This document shows, in pieces, positions 8,181 through 16,647 of a stretch of DNA of 21,206 nt (its first letter is position 1; every line of letters starts with the position of its first letter). Where the stretch lies: assembly GCA_018671635.1 (NCBI GenBank), contig JABHHG010000204.1, forward strand, positions 1 through 21,206, read 5' to 3'. The DNA comes from Fidelibacterota bacterium. Lineage in GTDB: Bacteria; Fidelibacterota; Marinisomatia; SCGC-AAA003-L08; D37C17. The notes below the pieces were generated by a model, which worked only from the letters and a program-made list of their open reading frames with translations, ran no database searches and was not told the DNA's origin. A program made the position numbers and the translations under genes.

Positions 8181-9512
8181 TTAGAGCGATTTGACTACAT
8201 CTCTTATTGCCTCAGCAATATTGTCAATTTGCCACGCTTGTATTGTTAAGGCTGGTGCAACACGTACCGTACTATGATGCGTTTCTTTTGCATAAACACC
8301 ACGATTAAGTAGTTCAACAGAAACGGTATGACCATCAAGATGCGGTGAATCATGCATCTCAAATGCAGTGAGTAAACCACGCCCACGATTCTCTTTAATT
8401 TTATCTGGAAATTCAGCTTTAATATCATCAAAATGATTCATCAGTTGTGCCCCTCTTGTTCGGGCGCATTCTGCTAAATTGTCATCAATCATTACTTTTA
8501 TTGCATAAACAGATGCCACAGATGCTAATGGATACCCACCGAAAGTAGAGCCTTCAGAACCCGGAGTTAAAATATCAATAACATCGTCACGTCCAGCTAC
8601 AAAAGAAACGGGAAGCACGCCACCACCCGCAGCTTTACCACAACCCATTAAATCAGGTTTTACACCAAACAATTGATGGGCAAAATTTGCACCGGTTCGT
8701 GCAAATCCAGTTTGAACTTCATCCATAGCTAATAAAATATTATGATCATCACAGAGAGCACGAACTTTAGTCCAATAATCATTGTCGGGTACAATAACAC
8801 CTGCTTCACCTTGAATAGGCTCAGCCAAGTAAGATGCAATGCGCTCCCCCTTTGCCTTGAAAAGAGTTTCAAGGGCTTCAATATCATTGAATGGAACTAA
8901 CTCAATCCCCGATAAAAATGGACCAAACCCTTCTCGTGCAACCGAGTCATCAGACATGGAAACGGCTGTAATTGATCGACCATGGAAATTTCCCTTAGCG
9001 GCTACAACAATGGCTTCGTTTTCAGGGATTCCTTTTACTTTATATCCCCACCTGCGAGAAAGTTTGAACATGAGTTCAGGCGCTTCAACACCTGCAACTT
9101 TTGGTACGATTCTATCCATTTCTGTAACTGCAGTTGCAGCCATCAAAAATGCACTCATATATTTATGTCGAATTGACCGAGGAACTGTGGGAAGTTTTTC
9201 TTTAGTAAGGTGAGTAACAATGGCATCCACAATAGTTTGATTTAACTGCCCCTGATTTACCGCAGAGTAGCAACAAAGACCATCCATTAATTCTTCTTCA
9301 ATATATGCATTTACATCATTTGGGTCAGGCTTTCTACAAATTAATGTGGAAGAATCTTGCACATGAGACACCACTACATTTTCAAGTGGGCTATAATTTC
9401 GTCCCCCCATTTTCTTTTCGATATCTTCATGGCCTTGTGGAGAAAGGTCTCCAATTCGAGTACCGTTTACAGTGAGGTCATCACCATATCCTGAAATATT
9501 TACATTTGCCAT
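8181..9512 (-). CDS. Class III PLP aminotransferase, ornithine aminotransferase-like
   Basis: A 443-residue fold type I transaminase. The order of motifs follows ornithine/acetylornithine aminotransferases: CYSAVNQGQ (81-89), GNFHGRSITAVSMS (174-187), EPIQGEAGV (231-239), LAMDEVQTGFARTG (261-274, D264 for the PLP nitrogen), the Schiff-base lysine K293 in GCGKAAGGG, and STFGGYPLA. YSAVNQG is characteristic of ornithine-oxoacid aminotransferase (RocD), which turns ornithine into glutamate semialdehyde. Two deviations exist: the N-terminal part before YSAVNQG is longer than usual and carries an insertion around residues 60-75, and the usual GGNPLA reads GGYPLA. The substrate is therefore not certain. 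The start is set by GGAG (9519-9522 on the minus strand), six bases before the ATG. It has its own upstream region of 137 nt with a palindrome. Confidence 0.85.
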   Translation of the reverse strand: MANVNISGYGDDLTVNGTRIGDLSPQGHEDIEKKMGGRNYSPLENVVVSHVQDSSTLICRKPDPNDVNAYIEEELMDGLCCYSAVNQGQLNQTIVDAIVTHLTKEKLPTVPRSIRHKYMSAFLMAATAVTEMDRIVPKVAGVEAPELMFKLSRRWGYKVKGIPENEAIVVAAKGNFHGRSITAVSMSDDSVAREGFGPFLSGIELVPFNDIEALETLFKAKGERIASYLAEPIQGEAGVIVPDNDYWTKVRALCDDHNILLAMDEVQTGFARTGANFAHQLFGVKPDLMGCGKAAGGGVLPVSFVAGRDDVIDILTPGSEGSTFGGYPLASVASVYAIKVMIDDNLAECARTRGAQLMNHFDDIKAEFPDKIKENRGRGLLTAFEMHDSPHLDGHTVSVELLNRGVYAKETHHSTVRVAPALTIQAWQIDNIAEAIRDVVKSL

Positions 9513-9571
9513 TTTATGCTCCGATTTAGGGTAAATTTTTGTTGAAATTGTACATGTAAATTTATCACATT

Positions 9572-9593
9572 AATTGATAGTGTTTCATCAATT
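9572..9593. promoter_or_regulatory. Inverted repeat (possible operator) upstream of the aminotransferase gene
   Basis: AATTGAT (9572-9578) and ATCAATT (9587-9593) are perfect 7-bp arms around an 8-base spacer, lying 60-81 bases before the aminotransferase ATG. On the minus strand the arm contains TTGATG, and GATAAA follows about 18 bases later, which could serve as weak -35 and -10 elements. This is the position expected for an operator, but the repeat is short and in AT-rich DNA, so it may be chance. Confidence 0.35.
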
Positions 9594-9649
9594 TGCTTGC
9601 TCATTTTATCGGTTATTGAATTGAAATTATAAAATAAAAAGGGTGAAAA

Positions 9650-11773
9650 TCATGGCGTTTCATTCATTTCATTTAAAATGAATGCCCATGTTTCAGCAAT
9701 TTCTCGAATCACTTGATTGGTGGGTTTTCCTGCACCGTGGCCAGATTTACCGTGTACCCGCAATAGCATGGGATTCCCTTTTCCATTTTTTGCTTGTAAT
9801 TCTGCGGCGAGTTTATATGAATGTGATGGTACCACACGGTCGTCATGGTCACCGGTTGATATGATAATTGAGGGATAATCAACATCTGTTTTTACATTAT
9901 GAACAGGAGAATATTCAATGAGTGTCTGAAATTGTGCTTCATCTTCAGAACTACCGTATTCTGGTACCCATGCCCATCCAATTGTAAATTTATGAAATCG
10001 AAGCATATCAGTAACGGGCACACTACAATCCACAACTGAAAACAAATTGGGTCGCTGTAACATGCATGCAGAAACCAGAAGCCCACCATTACTACCGCCA
10101 CCAATTGCTAATTTTTCAGAGGAGGTGTAACCCGTTTCAATGAGAAATTCTCCCGCAGCAATAAAATCATCGAATACATTCTGCTTCCGATCTAACATTC
10201 CCGCTTCATGCCAATCTTCACCATATTCACCACCCCCACGGATTGCCGGCAATGCAAGCACGCCACCCAGTTCTAACCATGTTAAGCGTGAAACTGAAAA
10301 ATAGGGTGTAACGCTACCGTTAAAGCCGCCGTAACCATAAAGGTAAGTTGGATTTTGACCATCTAATTTCAAATCTGATTTATGGACGATAAACATGGGA
10401 ATTAGGGTACCATCTTTACTTTCATAAAATTCACGTTTCAGGGTAAAGTTAGATGCATGAAAAGGTAGATTCGGGCCCCAATATAGTTTTGATTGAAGAT
10501 TTTTCAGGTTTAATGAAAAAATAGAAGTGGGATATAGAAAAGATGAAAAATCATAAAATATTTTAGTATCATCCCATTGTGATGAAAAACCAACAGAACC
10601 CATATCCGGAAGTTGAATATCAGAAATAAAGGTACCGTCTAAATTAAAAATTTTCACTTCATCGATCAGGTCTTTTTTAAAAGTAGTTAATATTTGATTA
10701 CGATTAACAATTCTTGCCCCAGAAAGAATATCACCCGATTCTGGAATAACATCCGCCCATGTAGAAAAATCAGAATTTAACAAATCGAATTTCATCACCC
10801 GCCCGTTGGGCGACTCAAATCGAGTAAACACATAAAATTCACGTCCAACATTATGGATTAGTTTGAAATCACCTTTCCATTCGTTTACGATGGGGAGGAA
10901 TTTATCGTTTGATCCGAAGTCACGATAGAATAACAGGGTATGATCATTTGCCCCTGACCAAGCCCCCAAAATTTGATATTTTTCATCATTAGTGACCCAC
11001 GAAGAAAATCCATAATCGGGGTTGTCTGGATCTTCATAAACCAATTCATCTTCGCTTTGGGAGGTGGCAAGACGGTGTAAATAGAGTTTGTTGTTCTGAT
11101 TTTGGGTTTCAAACTCATCGCCTTTAAGTTCAGGATAACGACCGTAATAAAAACCACTACCATCAGGAAGCCAAGATGCTTTGGAAAATTTAATCCACTT
11201 TAAATGGTCATCATAGTGATTTCCAGAAACCACATCCTTCACATAATATTCATCCCAATCACTACCACTTTGAGAGATTCCATAGGCCAATGATTTTCCG
11301 TCTTTACTCACACTCACCATTGAGAGGGATTTTGAACCATCTCCACTGAATGAATTAGGGTCTAACAAGACTTTGGCATCCCCATCAATTCCATCCTTAT
11401 AATATAAAATGGAATGATTTTGCAGGCCCGTATTATGGTAATAAAAATATCGATCTTTACGATGAAATGGCCTGCCCATTCGCTCATAGTCCCACTTAGA
11501 TTTCAATAAATCTTCAATTTTATCTGTAAAGGGAATTTTATCTAAATATTCTTGTGTCACATCTTGTTGTGAATGAGCCCAATTGAGGACCTCTTCTGAG
11601 TCTAAATCTTCAAGCCATCTATATGGATCTGATACGTTGGTACCAAAATAATTATCAATTTGATTTACAGTGCGCGTAAACGGATAATCAATTGTTTTTT
11701 CTTTTGGTGTGCATGACATAACTAAAAACCCCATAATAAAAAGCCATAATGTTTGATTGAATTTTTTAGGCAT
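9650..11773 (-). CDS. Prolyl oligopeptidase (S9A family), lipoprotein form
   Basis: A 707-residue serine peptidase that cuts short peptides after proline. The first 21 residues form a lipoprotein signal (hydrophobic LWLFIMGFLVMS, then C21), so the enzyme is probably anchored in the envelope. The N-terminal part starts with the POP motif DPYRWLED (49-56); residues about 90-440 form the seven-bladed propeller; the C-terminal alpha/beta hydrolase domain holds the triad S561 (GGGSNGG), D644 (GDHDDRVVP) and H679 (GKSGHGAGKP). RGGGEYGEDWHEAG (512-525) is also diagnostic. Everything needed for activity is present. It overlaps the DAHP synthase gene by 8 nt (ATGCCTAA) and has only a weak ribosome site, so translation is likely coupled. 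The probable role is peptide nutrient breakdown. Confidence 0.94.
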   Translation of the reverse strand: MPKKFNQTLWLFIMGFLVMSCTPKEKTIDYPFTRTVNQIDNYFGTNVSDPYRWLEDLDSEEVLNWAHSQQDVTQEYLDKIPFTDKIEDLLKSKWDYERMGRPFHRKDRYFYYHNTGLQNHSILYYKDGIDGDAKVLLDPNSFSGDGSKSLSMVSVSKDGKSLAYGISQSGSDWDEYYVKDVVSGNHYDDHLKWIKFSKASWLPDGSGFYYGRYPELKGDEFETQNQNNKLYLHRLATSQSEDELVYEDPDNPDYGFSSWVTNDEKYQILGAWSGANDHTLLFYRDFGSNDKFLPIVNEWKGDFKLIHNVGREFYVFTRFESPNGRVMKFDLLNSDFSTWADVIPESGDILSGARIVNRNQILTTFKKDLIDEVKIFNLDGTFISDIQLPDMGSVGFSSQWDDTKIFYDFSSFLYPTSIFSLNLKNLQSKLYWGPNLPFHASNFTLKREFYESKDGTLIPMFIVHKSDLKLDGQNPTYLYGYGGFNGSVTPYFSVSRLTWLELGGVLALPAIRGGGEYGEDWHEAGMLDRKQNVFDDFIAAGEFLIETGYTSSEKLAIGGGSNGGLLVSACMLQRPNLFSVVDCSVPVTDMLRFHKFTIGWAWVPEYGSSEDEAQFQTLIEYSPVHNVKTDVDYPSIIISTGDHDDRVVPSHSYKLAAELQAKNGKGNPMLLRVHGKSGHGAGKPTNQVIREIAETWAFILNEMNETP

Positions 11774-13118
11774 TTTCGTTGCGTAATAATTCAGTTATTA
11801 AAAATGCCAATTCAAGACTTTGTTCATTGTTTAAGCGAGGGTCGCATGCGGTTTCGTATCGCTCTTTCAGATCATTGTCACTAATTTCTTGAGCCCCACC
11901 TAAGCATTCTGTAACATTATCACCAGTGAGTTCAAAATGTACCCCTCCAGGAATTGTACCTAATTTTTGATGGATAGCAAAGAATTGCTGAATTTCATCT
12001 AAAATAGTATTGAAATGCCGTGTTTTAAACCCATTTTCGGTTTTGTATGTGTTGCCATGCATGGGGTCACAAATCCATAATAAATTTAATTTTTCAGATG
12101 TCGCCCGTTTAACAAGTTGAGGGAGATAATCATTTATTTTTTCCGCGCCCATTCTTGAAATTATAGTCAATCTTCCAAACTCATTTTCTGGATTCAATTT
12201 TTGGGCCAATGCCACCAATTCATCAGGGGTAAGCGATGGGCCAGCTTTTATTCCGATTGGATTTTTGACGCCAGATAAAAATTCTACATGTGCCCCATCA
12301 ATTTGGCGAGTACGATTCCCAATCCATAAAAAGTGAGCGGAGCAATCATACCAATCTCCAGAGATGGAATCTTTTCGGGTAAGGGCTTGTTCATATCCGA
12401 GCAACAATGCTTCATGGGATGTGTATAATTCGGCCATCCGCAAAGATGCATATTTATCGGAAGAGATTCCCACCGCATTCATAAATTTTAATGCATCATC
12501 AATACTGGTTGCAATTTTTTGATATTTTTTACCTTGTGGCGAAGTGGCAATAAATTCTTGATTCCATAAGTGAACTTTATTTAAATCTGCAAAACCACCC
12601 AACGTAAATGCACGGAGTAAATTTAAGGTAGCAGCAGATTGGTTATACGTTCTCAATAACCGTTTGGGATTTGGTTGGCGTGAAATATCAGAAAATTCTA
12701 ATTCATTTACTGCATCCCCTCGATATGAAGGAAATGTCTTTTCACCTCTGGTTTCTGTATCAGAACTTCTGGGTTTTGCAAATTGACCTGCAATTCGGCC
12801 TACTTTAATAACATTGCAAGAGGCACCATAAGTGAGCACTACAGACATTTGTAGAAGTATTTTTAACTTATCGCGAATGGAGTCTGCTTTAAAATCATTA
12901 AAGGTTTCAGCACAGTCACCACCCTGAATTAAGAATCCATTTCCTTGTGTAGCATCTGCCAAATGCTGTTTTAGGGTTCTTACTTCCCCTGCAAATACAA
13001 GGGGTGGATATGAAGAAATTTCAGTATTTACTTTTTGAACTAAATCTTCATCCGTCCAATTCGGTTGTTGATCTGCGACAAATTTCTTCCAAGATTCTAA
13101 TGTCCATTCAGTTGACAT
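11766..13118 (-). CDS. aroG: Class II 3-deoxy-7-phosphoheptulonate (DAHP) synthase
   Basis: Condenses phosphoenolpyruvate and erythrose 4-phosphate, the first step of the shikimate pathway to aromatic amino acids. The 450-residue protein is of the plant/mycobacterial class II type, close in length to the Mycobacterium enzyme. Visible signatures are WTLESWKK at the start, IQGGDCAETF (64-73, metal-binding C69), AGQFAKPRSSDTE (PEP-binding arginine) with YRGD, LLWICDPMHGNTY and GGVHFELTGDNVTECLGG (metal and phosphate binding). AGGAG lies six bases before the ATG, inside the 3' end of bolA, whose TAA directly abuts the ATG. The next gene overlaps its end by 8 nt. No extra chorismate mutase or regulatory domain is seen; feedback control cannot be judged from sequence. 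Confidence 0.96.
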   Translation of the reverse strand: MSTEWTLESWKKFVADQQPNWTDEDLVQKVNTEISSYPPLVFAGEVRTLKQHLADATQGNGFLIQGGDCAETFNDFKADSIRDKLKILLQMSVVLTYGASCNVIKVGRIAGQFAKPRSSDTETRGEKTFPSYRGDAVNELEFSDISRQPNPKRLLRTYNQSAATLNLLRAFTLGGFADLNKVHLWNQEFIATSPQGKKYQKIATSIDDALKFMNAVGISSDKYASLRMAELYTSHEALLLGYEQALTRKDSISGDWYDCSAHFLWIGNRTRQIDGAHVEFLSGVKNPIGIKAGPSLTPDELVALAQKLNPENEFGRLTIISRMGAEKINDYLPQLVKRATSEKLNLLWICDPMHGNTYKTENGFKTRHFNTILDEIQQFFAIHQKLGTIPGGVHFELTGDNVTECLGGAQEISDNDLKERYETACDPRLNNEQSLELAFLITELLRNENA

Positions 13119-13364
13119 TTAATTCTCCTGCTTCCATTCTTTACATGAATATGTTTTTAATTGTAATGCATGAAGCTCTTTTGTGAGTACATCAGAAACG
13201 GTGGCATATACCATTTGATGTCTTTTTACTAAAGATTTACCTTCAAATTCATTTGAAATTACCACCGCACTAAAATGGTCACCGGTCCCCTTTGTATCCA
13301 AAACTTGTACTTGTGAGCCGACTAATCCGCTTTCGATTCGTTGTTTTACACTTTCTTCCGTCAT
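13119..13364 (-). CDS. bolA: BolA family protein
   Basis: An 81-residue protein covering the whole BolA domain. BolA proteins pair with monothiol glutaredoxins through a shared iron-sulfur cluster, and some bind DNA and alter cell shape genes. The conserved part is DHFSAVVIS (29-37) followed by the signature FEGKSLVKRHQMVYATV (40-56), including the invariant RH histidine; the C-terminus contains HALQLKTYS. A weak TAGG element precedes the ATG. It is the first gene of the operon bolA-DAHP synthase-prolyl oligopeptidase; its stop touches the next start. No glutaredoxin gene is in the window, so the usual partner must be elsewhere. It is divergent from the TPR gene over a 129-nt intergenic region. 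Confidence 0.92.
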   Translation of the reverse strand: MTEESVKQRIESGLVGSQVQVLDTKGTGDHFSAVVISNEFEGKSLVKRHQMVYATVSDVLTKELHALQLKTYSCKEWKQEN

Positions 13365-13493
13365 GAAATGCCTAATTTTAAGGTTGTTAAATTAGAACGG
13401 AACTTCAATCTCCTCCAAGCATAGGTTATGAAATTAGATTTATGGGCTTTTGAAAGATAAAACTAAAGGGGGTAATTTTTCCTTCCAGCATTT

Positions 13494-15761
13494 ATGAACA
13501 ATCTACGAATAATTATAATAAGTATTTTTGCATGCGGACTTCTGGCGGTTGATTCCCCGGATGTCATATCCATTGAAAACTTAAAAGTTCAAGCAAATAT
13601 ATTAGCCGATAATAGGGATGTAAATATTGCCCTTACCGTTTATCTGAATATTCTTGAACAAGAAGAGTCCATCTACGAACCCTTTGATGTGAAATTAGCC
13701 CATACCCTTAATCGAATTGGGGAATTATATATTTCAATTGGAGAAGAAGGTTTATCTCAAGTTTACATCCAACGTGCTATTACTATTTACGAATATGAAA
13801 TTATTGAAACTCAGCGGGCAGTTCGGGGTTCGTTGTCAAATCTGTTAAAAAGTCAAATCACATTGGGAGATTCAATTGAAGCCAATGTAACTAAATCACG
13901 ACTTATTGCATTTGAGGAATTAGATAATCCATATTTGGTGAAAGGATTAACGGTTCATGAGGATGATGAAGATTTTTCTGAAGAGGATTCAGCCATTGAG
14001 CTCATTGATTTAGGATTCACGTACATGGATAGAGGGCTTTATTCTCAAGCAGCAGAAAATTTTTCTAATGCATTATTACTTCAATCATCAAATTTAGATT
14101 TAGACTATTTCGAAGACTTCATCGTCTATGATACATTACAACAAAATGAGTTAATTGCAGCATTCCATGAAATAGAATCGAGAGACTCTTTACTAACGGG
14201 AGCCAACTTTTACCTTTCATTAATTCACAGTGATAGAGGTGACTCTACTATTGCAAGCGCATTCATAAATAAATATATAGTAGCTAATCCTACAGATTAT
14301 AGGGGTGAACAATTATTAGCATCCTATCTATTCAATGATGAAAATTGGTTTGATGCATTATCTCATTATCAACGGGTGATATGGAGAAATCCAGAAATTG
14401 TAGATGCTCATTTTGGTGTGGGAAATTGCCTATTAAATAGAGAGTCTTTCGATGATGCAATTAACGCATACGATAAAGTTTTAAGTTTAGACCCCTATCA
14501 TCATCAAGCATATTATTATTCTGGATTTGCACATATTGCATTAGAAAAATATGCCGATGCCATTCCCATGTTTACAAAAGCATTGATGCTTGACCCCGAT
14601 AATGAGGTCACCTATTATTATTTGGGTTTGGCATATCATAAAACGAACAATCAAACACGTGCTTTAGAGGCTTTGAATCGAACGGTAAAACTTAATCCTG
14701 AAAACGGATTTGCACAATATTTGCTGGGGAGTATTTACGAAGATATTTTAGAAGTTGAAAAAGCCATTGAGTCATATACTTCTGCCCGAAAATTTGCCCC
14801 TGAAATTTTAGACGTTCACTATAAATTAGGGATGCTTCTTTATAGAACAGACTACTTAAAGTCTGCTATGGAGCCATTACGTGAATATATTATTCTTCAA
14901 CCAGACAGTATAAATGTGCTTAAGGTTTTAGGGCATATTTTTATAGACCAGAAACGATATCCCGAGGCCATCAATACGTATGAGCGATTATTAAAAACGA
15001 TTCCCGAAGAACCTAATTATCATTTGGCAATTGCTGAATCATACTGGAGTTTAAAAGAATATCAAAATGCTAAGTCTTCATATGAGTATGTATTAGACAT
15101 GAATGAGGAGAACGTAGATATTCTGTATCGATTGGGAATTATTTCTATGGAGGATAATGATTATATCTCCGCAATCGAGTATTTTAATGATGCAATAAAT
15201 TGTGATGACCCCACCATCAACATGTATTATCAGCTGGGTGTTGCTTATGGAAGCATGAATAATTTTATGCAAGCAGCATTAGCATTTCAAGATGCATTAT
15301 CCTTATCACCCGATGACCATGAGATTAAGTACCAGCTTGCCATTGCGTATAAAGAAATGGGGGCACATTCAGCTACCATAGAATTACTCATTGATTTTGT
15401 AAATCTATACCCTGAAGATCCCATTGCCTATTTTATATTGGGCCAATCTTATTTTGCCATCCAAAATTATGCCAATTCAAAATTAGCATTTGAAAAGTCT
15501 TTCGAAATTAATGCCAATGACTATCGAACTTTATACTATTTAGGCCTATGTAGTTTTGGATTAAGTGAATTTAGGGAGGCTGCAAAATCGCTGAAAAAAG
15601 CTTTGAAAATAAATCCTGATGACGCCAAAAGTCACTATCAATTAGCACTTACCTATTTGCAATTAAATAAGGTGAGAGAAGCCCGAAAAAAATTGAATAT
15701 TTTGTACATGCTTGATATGAGTATGTATGATTCTTTGAATACCCACATCAATAATAAGTAG
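13494..15761 (+). CDS. Large exported TPR-repeat protein
   Basis: A 755-residue protein built from tetratricopeptide repeats. It begins with a hydrophobic signal (IIIISIFACGLLAV) and is probably exported; IFAC could act as a poor lipobox, so either a soluble periplasmic or a lipid-anchored form is possible. From about residue 235 to the C-terminus roughly fifteen 34-residue TPR units follow each other almost without a break, for example AYYYSGFAHIALEKYADAIP and TYYYLGLAYHKTNNQTRALE. Two less regular helical repeats lie in the N-terminal third. Such superhelical scaffolds gather partner proteins; no catalytic domain is present. No good Shine-Dalgarno is found, but an in-frame TAA 21 bases upstream and the signal peptide fix the start. 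It is divergent from bolA. Confidence 0.85.
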   Translation: MNNLRIIIISIFACGLLAVDSPDVISIENLKVQANILADNRDVNIALTVYLNILEQEESIYEPFDVKLAHTLNRIGELYISIGEEGLSQVYIQRAITIYEYEIIETQRAVRGSLSNLLKSQITLGDSIEANVTKSRLIAFEELDNPYLVKGLTVHEDDEDFSEEDSAIELIDLGFTYMDRGLYSQAAENFSNALLLQSSNLDLDYFEDFIVYDTLQQNELIAAFHEIESRDSLLTGANFYLSLIHSDRGDSTIASAFINKYIVANPTDYRGEQLLASYLFNDENWFDALSHYQRVIWRNPEIVDAHFGVGNCLLNRESFDDAINAYDKVLSLDPYHHQAYYYSGFAHIALEKYADAIPMFTKALMLDPDNEVTYYYLGLAYHKTNNQTRALEALNRTVKLNPENGFAQYLLGSIYEDILEVEKAIESYTSARKFAPEILDVHYKLGMLLYRTDYLKSAMEPLREYIILQPDSINVLKVLGHIFIDQKRYPEAINTYERLLKTIPEEPNYHLAIAESYWSLKEYQNAKSSYEYVLDMNEENVDILYRLGIISMEDNDYISAIEYFNDAINCDDPTINMYYQLGVAYGSMNNFMQAALAFQDALSLSPDDHEIKYQLAIAYKEMGAHSATIELLIDFVNLYPEDPIAYFILGQSYFAIQNYANSKLAFEKSFEINANDYRTLYYLGLCSFGLSEFREAAKSLKKALKINPDDAKSHYQLALTYLQLNKVREARKKLNILYMLDMSMYDSLNTHINNK

Positions 15762-15775
15762 AATTAATTTGAATA

Positions 15776-15800
15776 ATTAAGGGATTTTATCACCCTTAAT
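15776..15800. repeat. 8-bp inverted repeat downstream of the TPR gene
   Basis: ATTAAGGG (15776-15783) and CCCTTAAT (15793-15800) are perfect arms around a 9-base loop, 15 nt after the TPR stop. It could be a weak transcription terminator or message-protecting hairpin for the TPR gene, but no uninterrupted T-run follows on either strand. Confidence 0.5.
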
Positions 15801-15864
15801 CCGTAAACTTCCCACTATTTATTTTTCTATATTTAATAGTTTTGTTGAATTTTAGGAGTAGTTA

Positions 15865-16557
15865 ATGAAATATCTAATTCCACCCAGTGAAGGAAAAGCT
15901 AAGATTAAGCCACAAGAAATTATTTTTGCGGATACAAATTTTAAATTTTCTCAACATGTTAATCAAGTTGTTCGCCTATTAAGCCTAATTGATGATGAAG
16001 ATCTTCGCTCTGTTTATGGTACAAAGCCTGAAAAAGCATTGACTTTCCATCGTCAGAATCAGGATATTTTCAAAAGCAGATGTGCCCCTGCCATTGAACG
16101 CTATACCGGTGTAGTTTATGAGCATATTGATTGGGAATCTCTGGATGATAAGTCAAAAAAGTTTATGGATGATAACGTCTATATTTTTAGTGGACTATTT
16201 GGATTGTTAACGCCCAAAACATTGATTCCAGATTATAAATTAAAAATGAATGTATTATCACTGCAACACCATTGGAATCCAGTTTTAACGGAAGCTTTAA
16301 AAGATGAAGTGATTATTGATCTTTTACCCCAAGTTCACCGAAAAGCATATAAAGCAAATGACAGTGTAACGACGGTTGATTTTATGGTGATTAATAAAGG
16401 TAAAAAAACGGCTGCGGGACATTTTGGAAAAGCAGTTAAGGGTAAGTTTATTCGCTATATTGCCCAAAACAAAATAGTCTCTACAGATGATTTTGGTGGG
16501 TTTGAATACGAAGGATTCAAGTGGGATGGAGAATCATTTGTAAAAGAAGAAAAATAA
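15865..16557 (+). CDS. yaaA: YaaA family protein (UPF0246/DUF328), peroxide stress
   Basis: A 230-residue cytoplasmic protein of the YaaA family. In E. coli YaaA is induced by OxyR and lowers free intracellular iron during hydrogen peroxide stress; it has DNA-binding ability. The family signs here are the start KYLIPPSEGKAK, the central FSGLFGLLTPKTLIPDYKLK region, LLPQVHRKAYK, and the C-terminal AAGHFGKAVKGKFIRYIA, which corresponds to the AKxARG-type block of the family. AGGAG at 15854-15858 stands six bases before the ATG. The gene is transcribed alone: an 8-bp inverted repeat lies upstream and a good terminator directly downstream. No OxyR or PerR site was recognised in the 103-nt upstream region. 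Confidence 0.88.
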   Translation: MKYLIPPSEGKAKIKPQEIIFADTNFKFSQHVNQVVRLLSLIDDEDLRSVYGTKPEKALTFHRQNQDIFKSRCAPAIERYTGVVYEHIDWESLDDKSKKFMDDNVYIFSGLFGLLTPKTLIPDYKLKMNVLSLQHHWNPVLTEALKDEVIIDLLPQVHRKAYKANDSVTTVDFMVINKGKKTAAGHFGKAVKGKFIRYIAQNKIVSTDDFGGFEYEGFKWDGESFVKEEK

Positions 16558-16561
16558 ATTA

Positions 16562-16593
16562 GATGTCTCAGTTTTGAGGCATCAGTTTTTTTT
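16562..16593 (+). terminator. Intrinsic terminator of yaaA
   Basis: GATGTCTCA (16562-16570) pairs with TGAGGCATC (16575-16583), nine pairs including one U-G, with loop GTTT. A run of eight T follows at 16586-16593. It starts five bases after the yaaA stop and separates yaaA from the gld operon. Confidence 0.93.
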
Positions 16594-16633
16594 GGAACAT
16601 TTTAATCATTAATAAATTAGTCAAGTCTTTAAT

Positions 16634-16640
16634 AAGGAGA
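16634..16640 (+). promoter_or_regulatory. Ribosome binding site fixing the TTG start of gldA
   Basis: AAGGAGA lies seven bases before the TTG at 16648. The coding frame has no ATG until well past the Walker A region, so the TTG start with this strong site is the only one giving a complete ATPase. Confidence 0.8.
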
Positions 16641-16647
16641 GTACTCT

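Noticed and set aside
8839..9213. A 124-codon plus-strand open frame
   Set aside because: It lies wholly inside the aminotransferase gene on the other strand, whose motifs are unmistakable; it has no recognisable product and is a shadow frame.
13365..13493. A possible riboswitch or promoter between bolA and the TPR gene
   Set aside because: I found only weak purine/pyrimidine-rich complementarity (AAGG with CCTT) and no convincing -35/-10 pair or stable stem.
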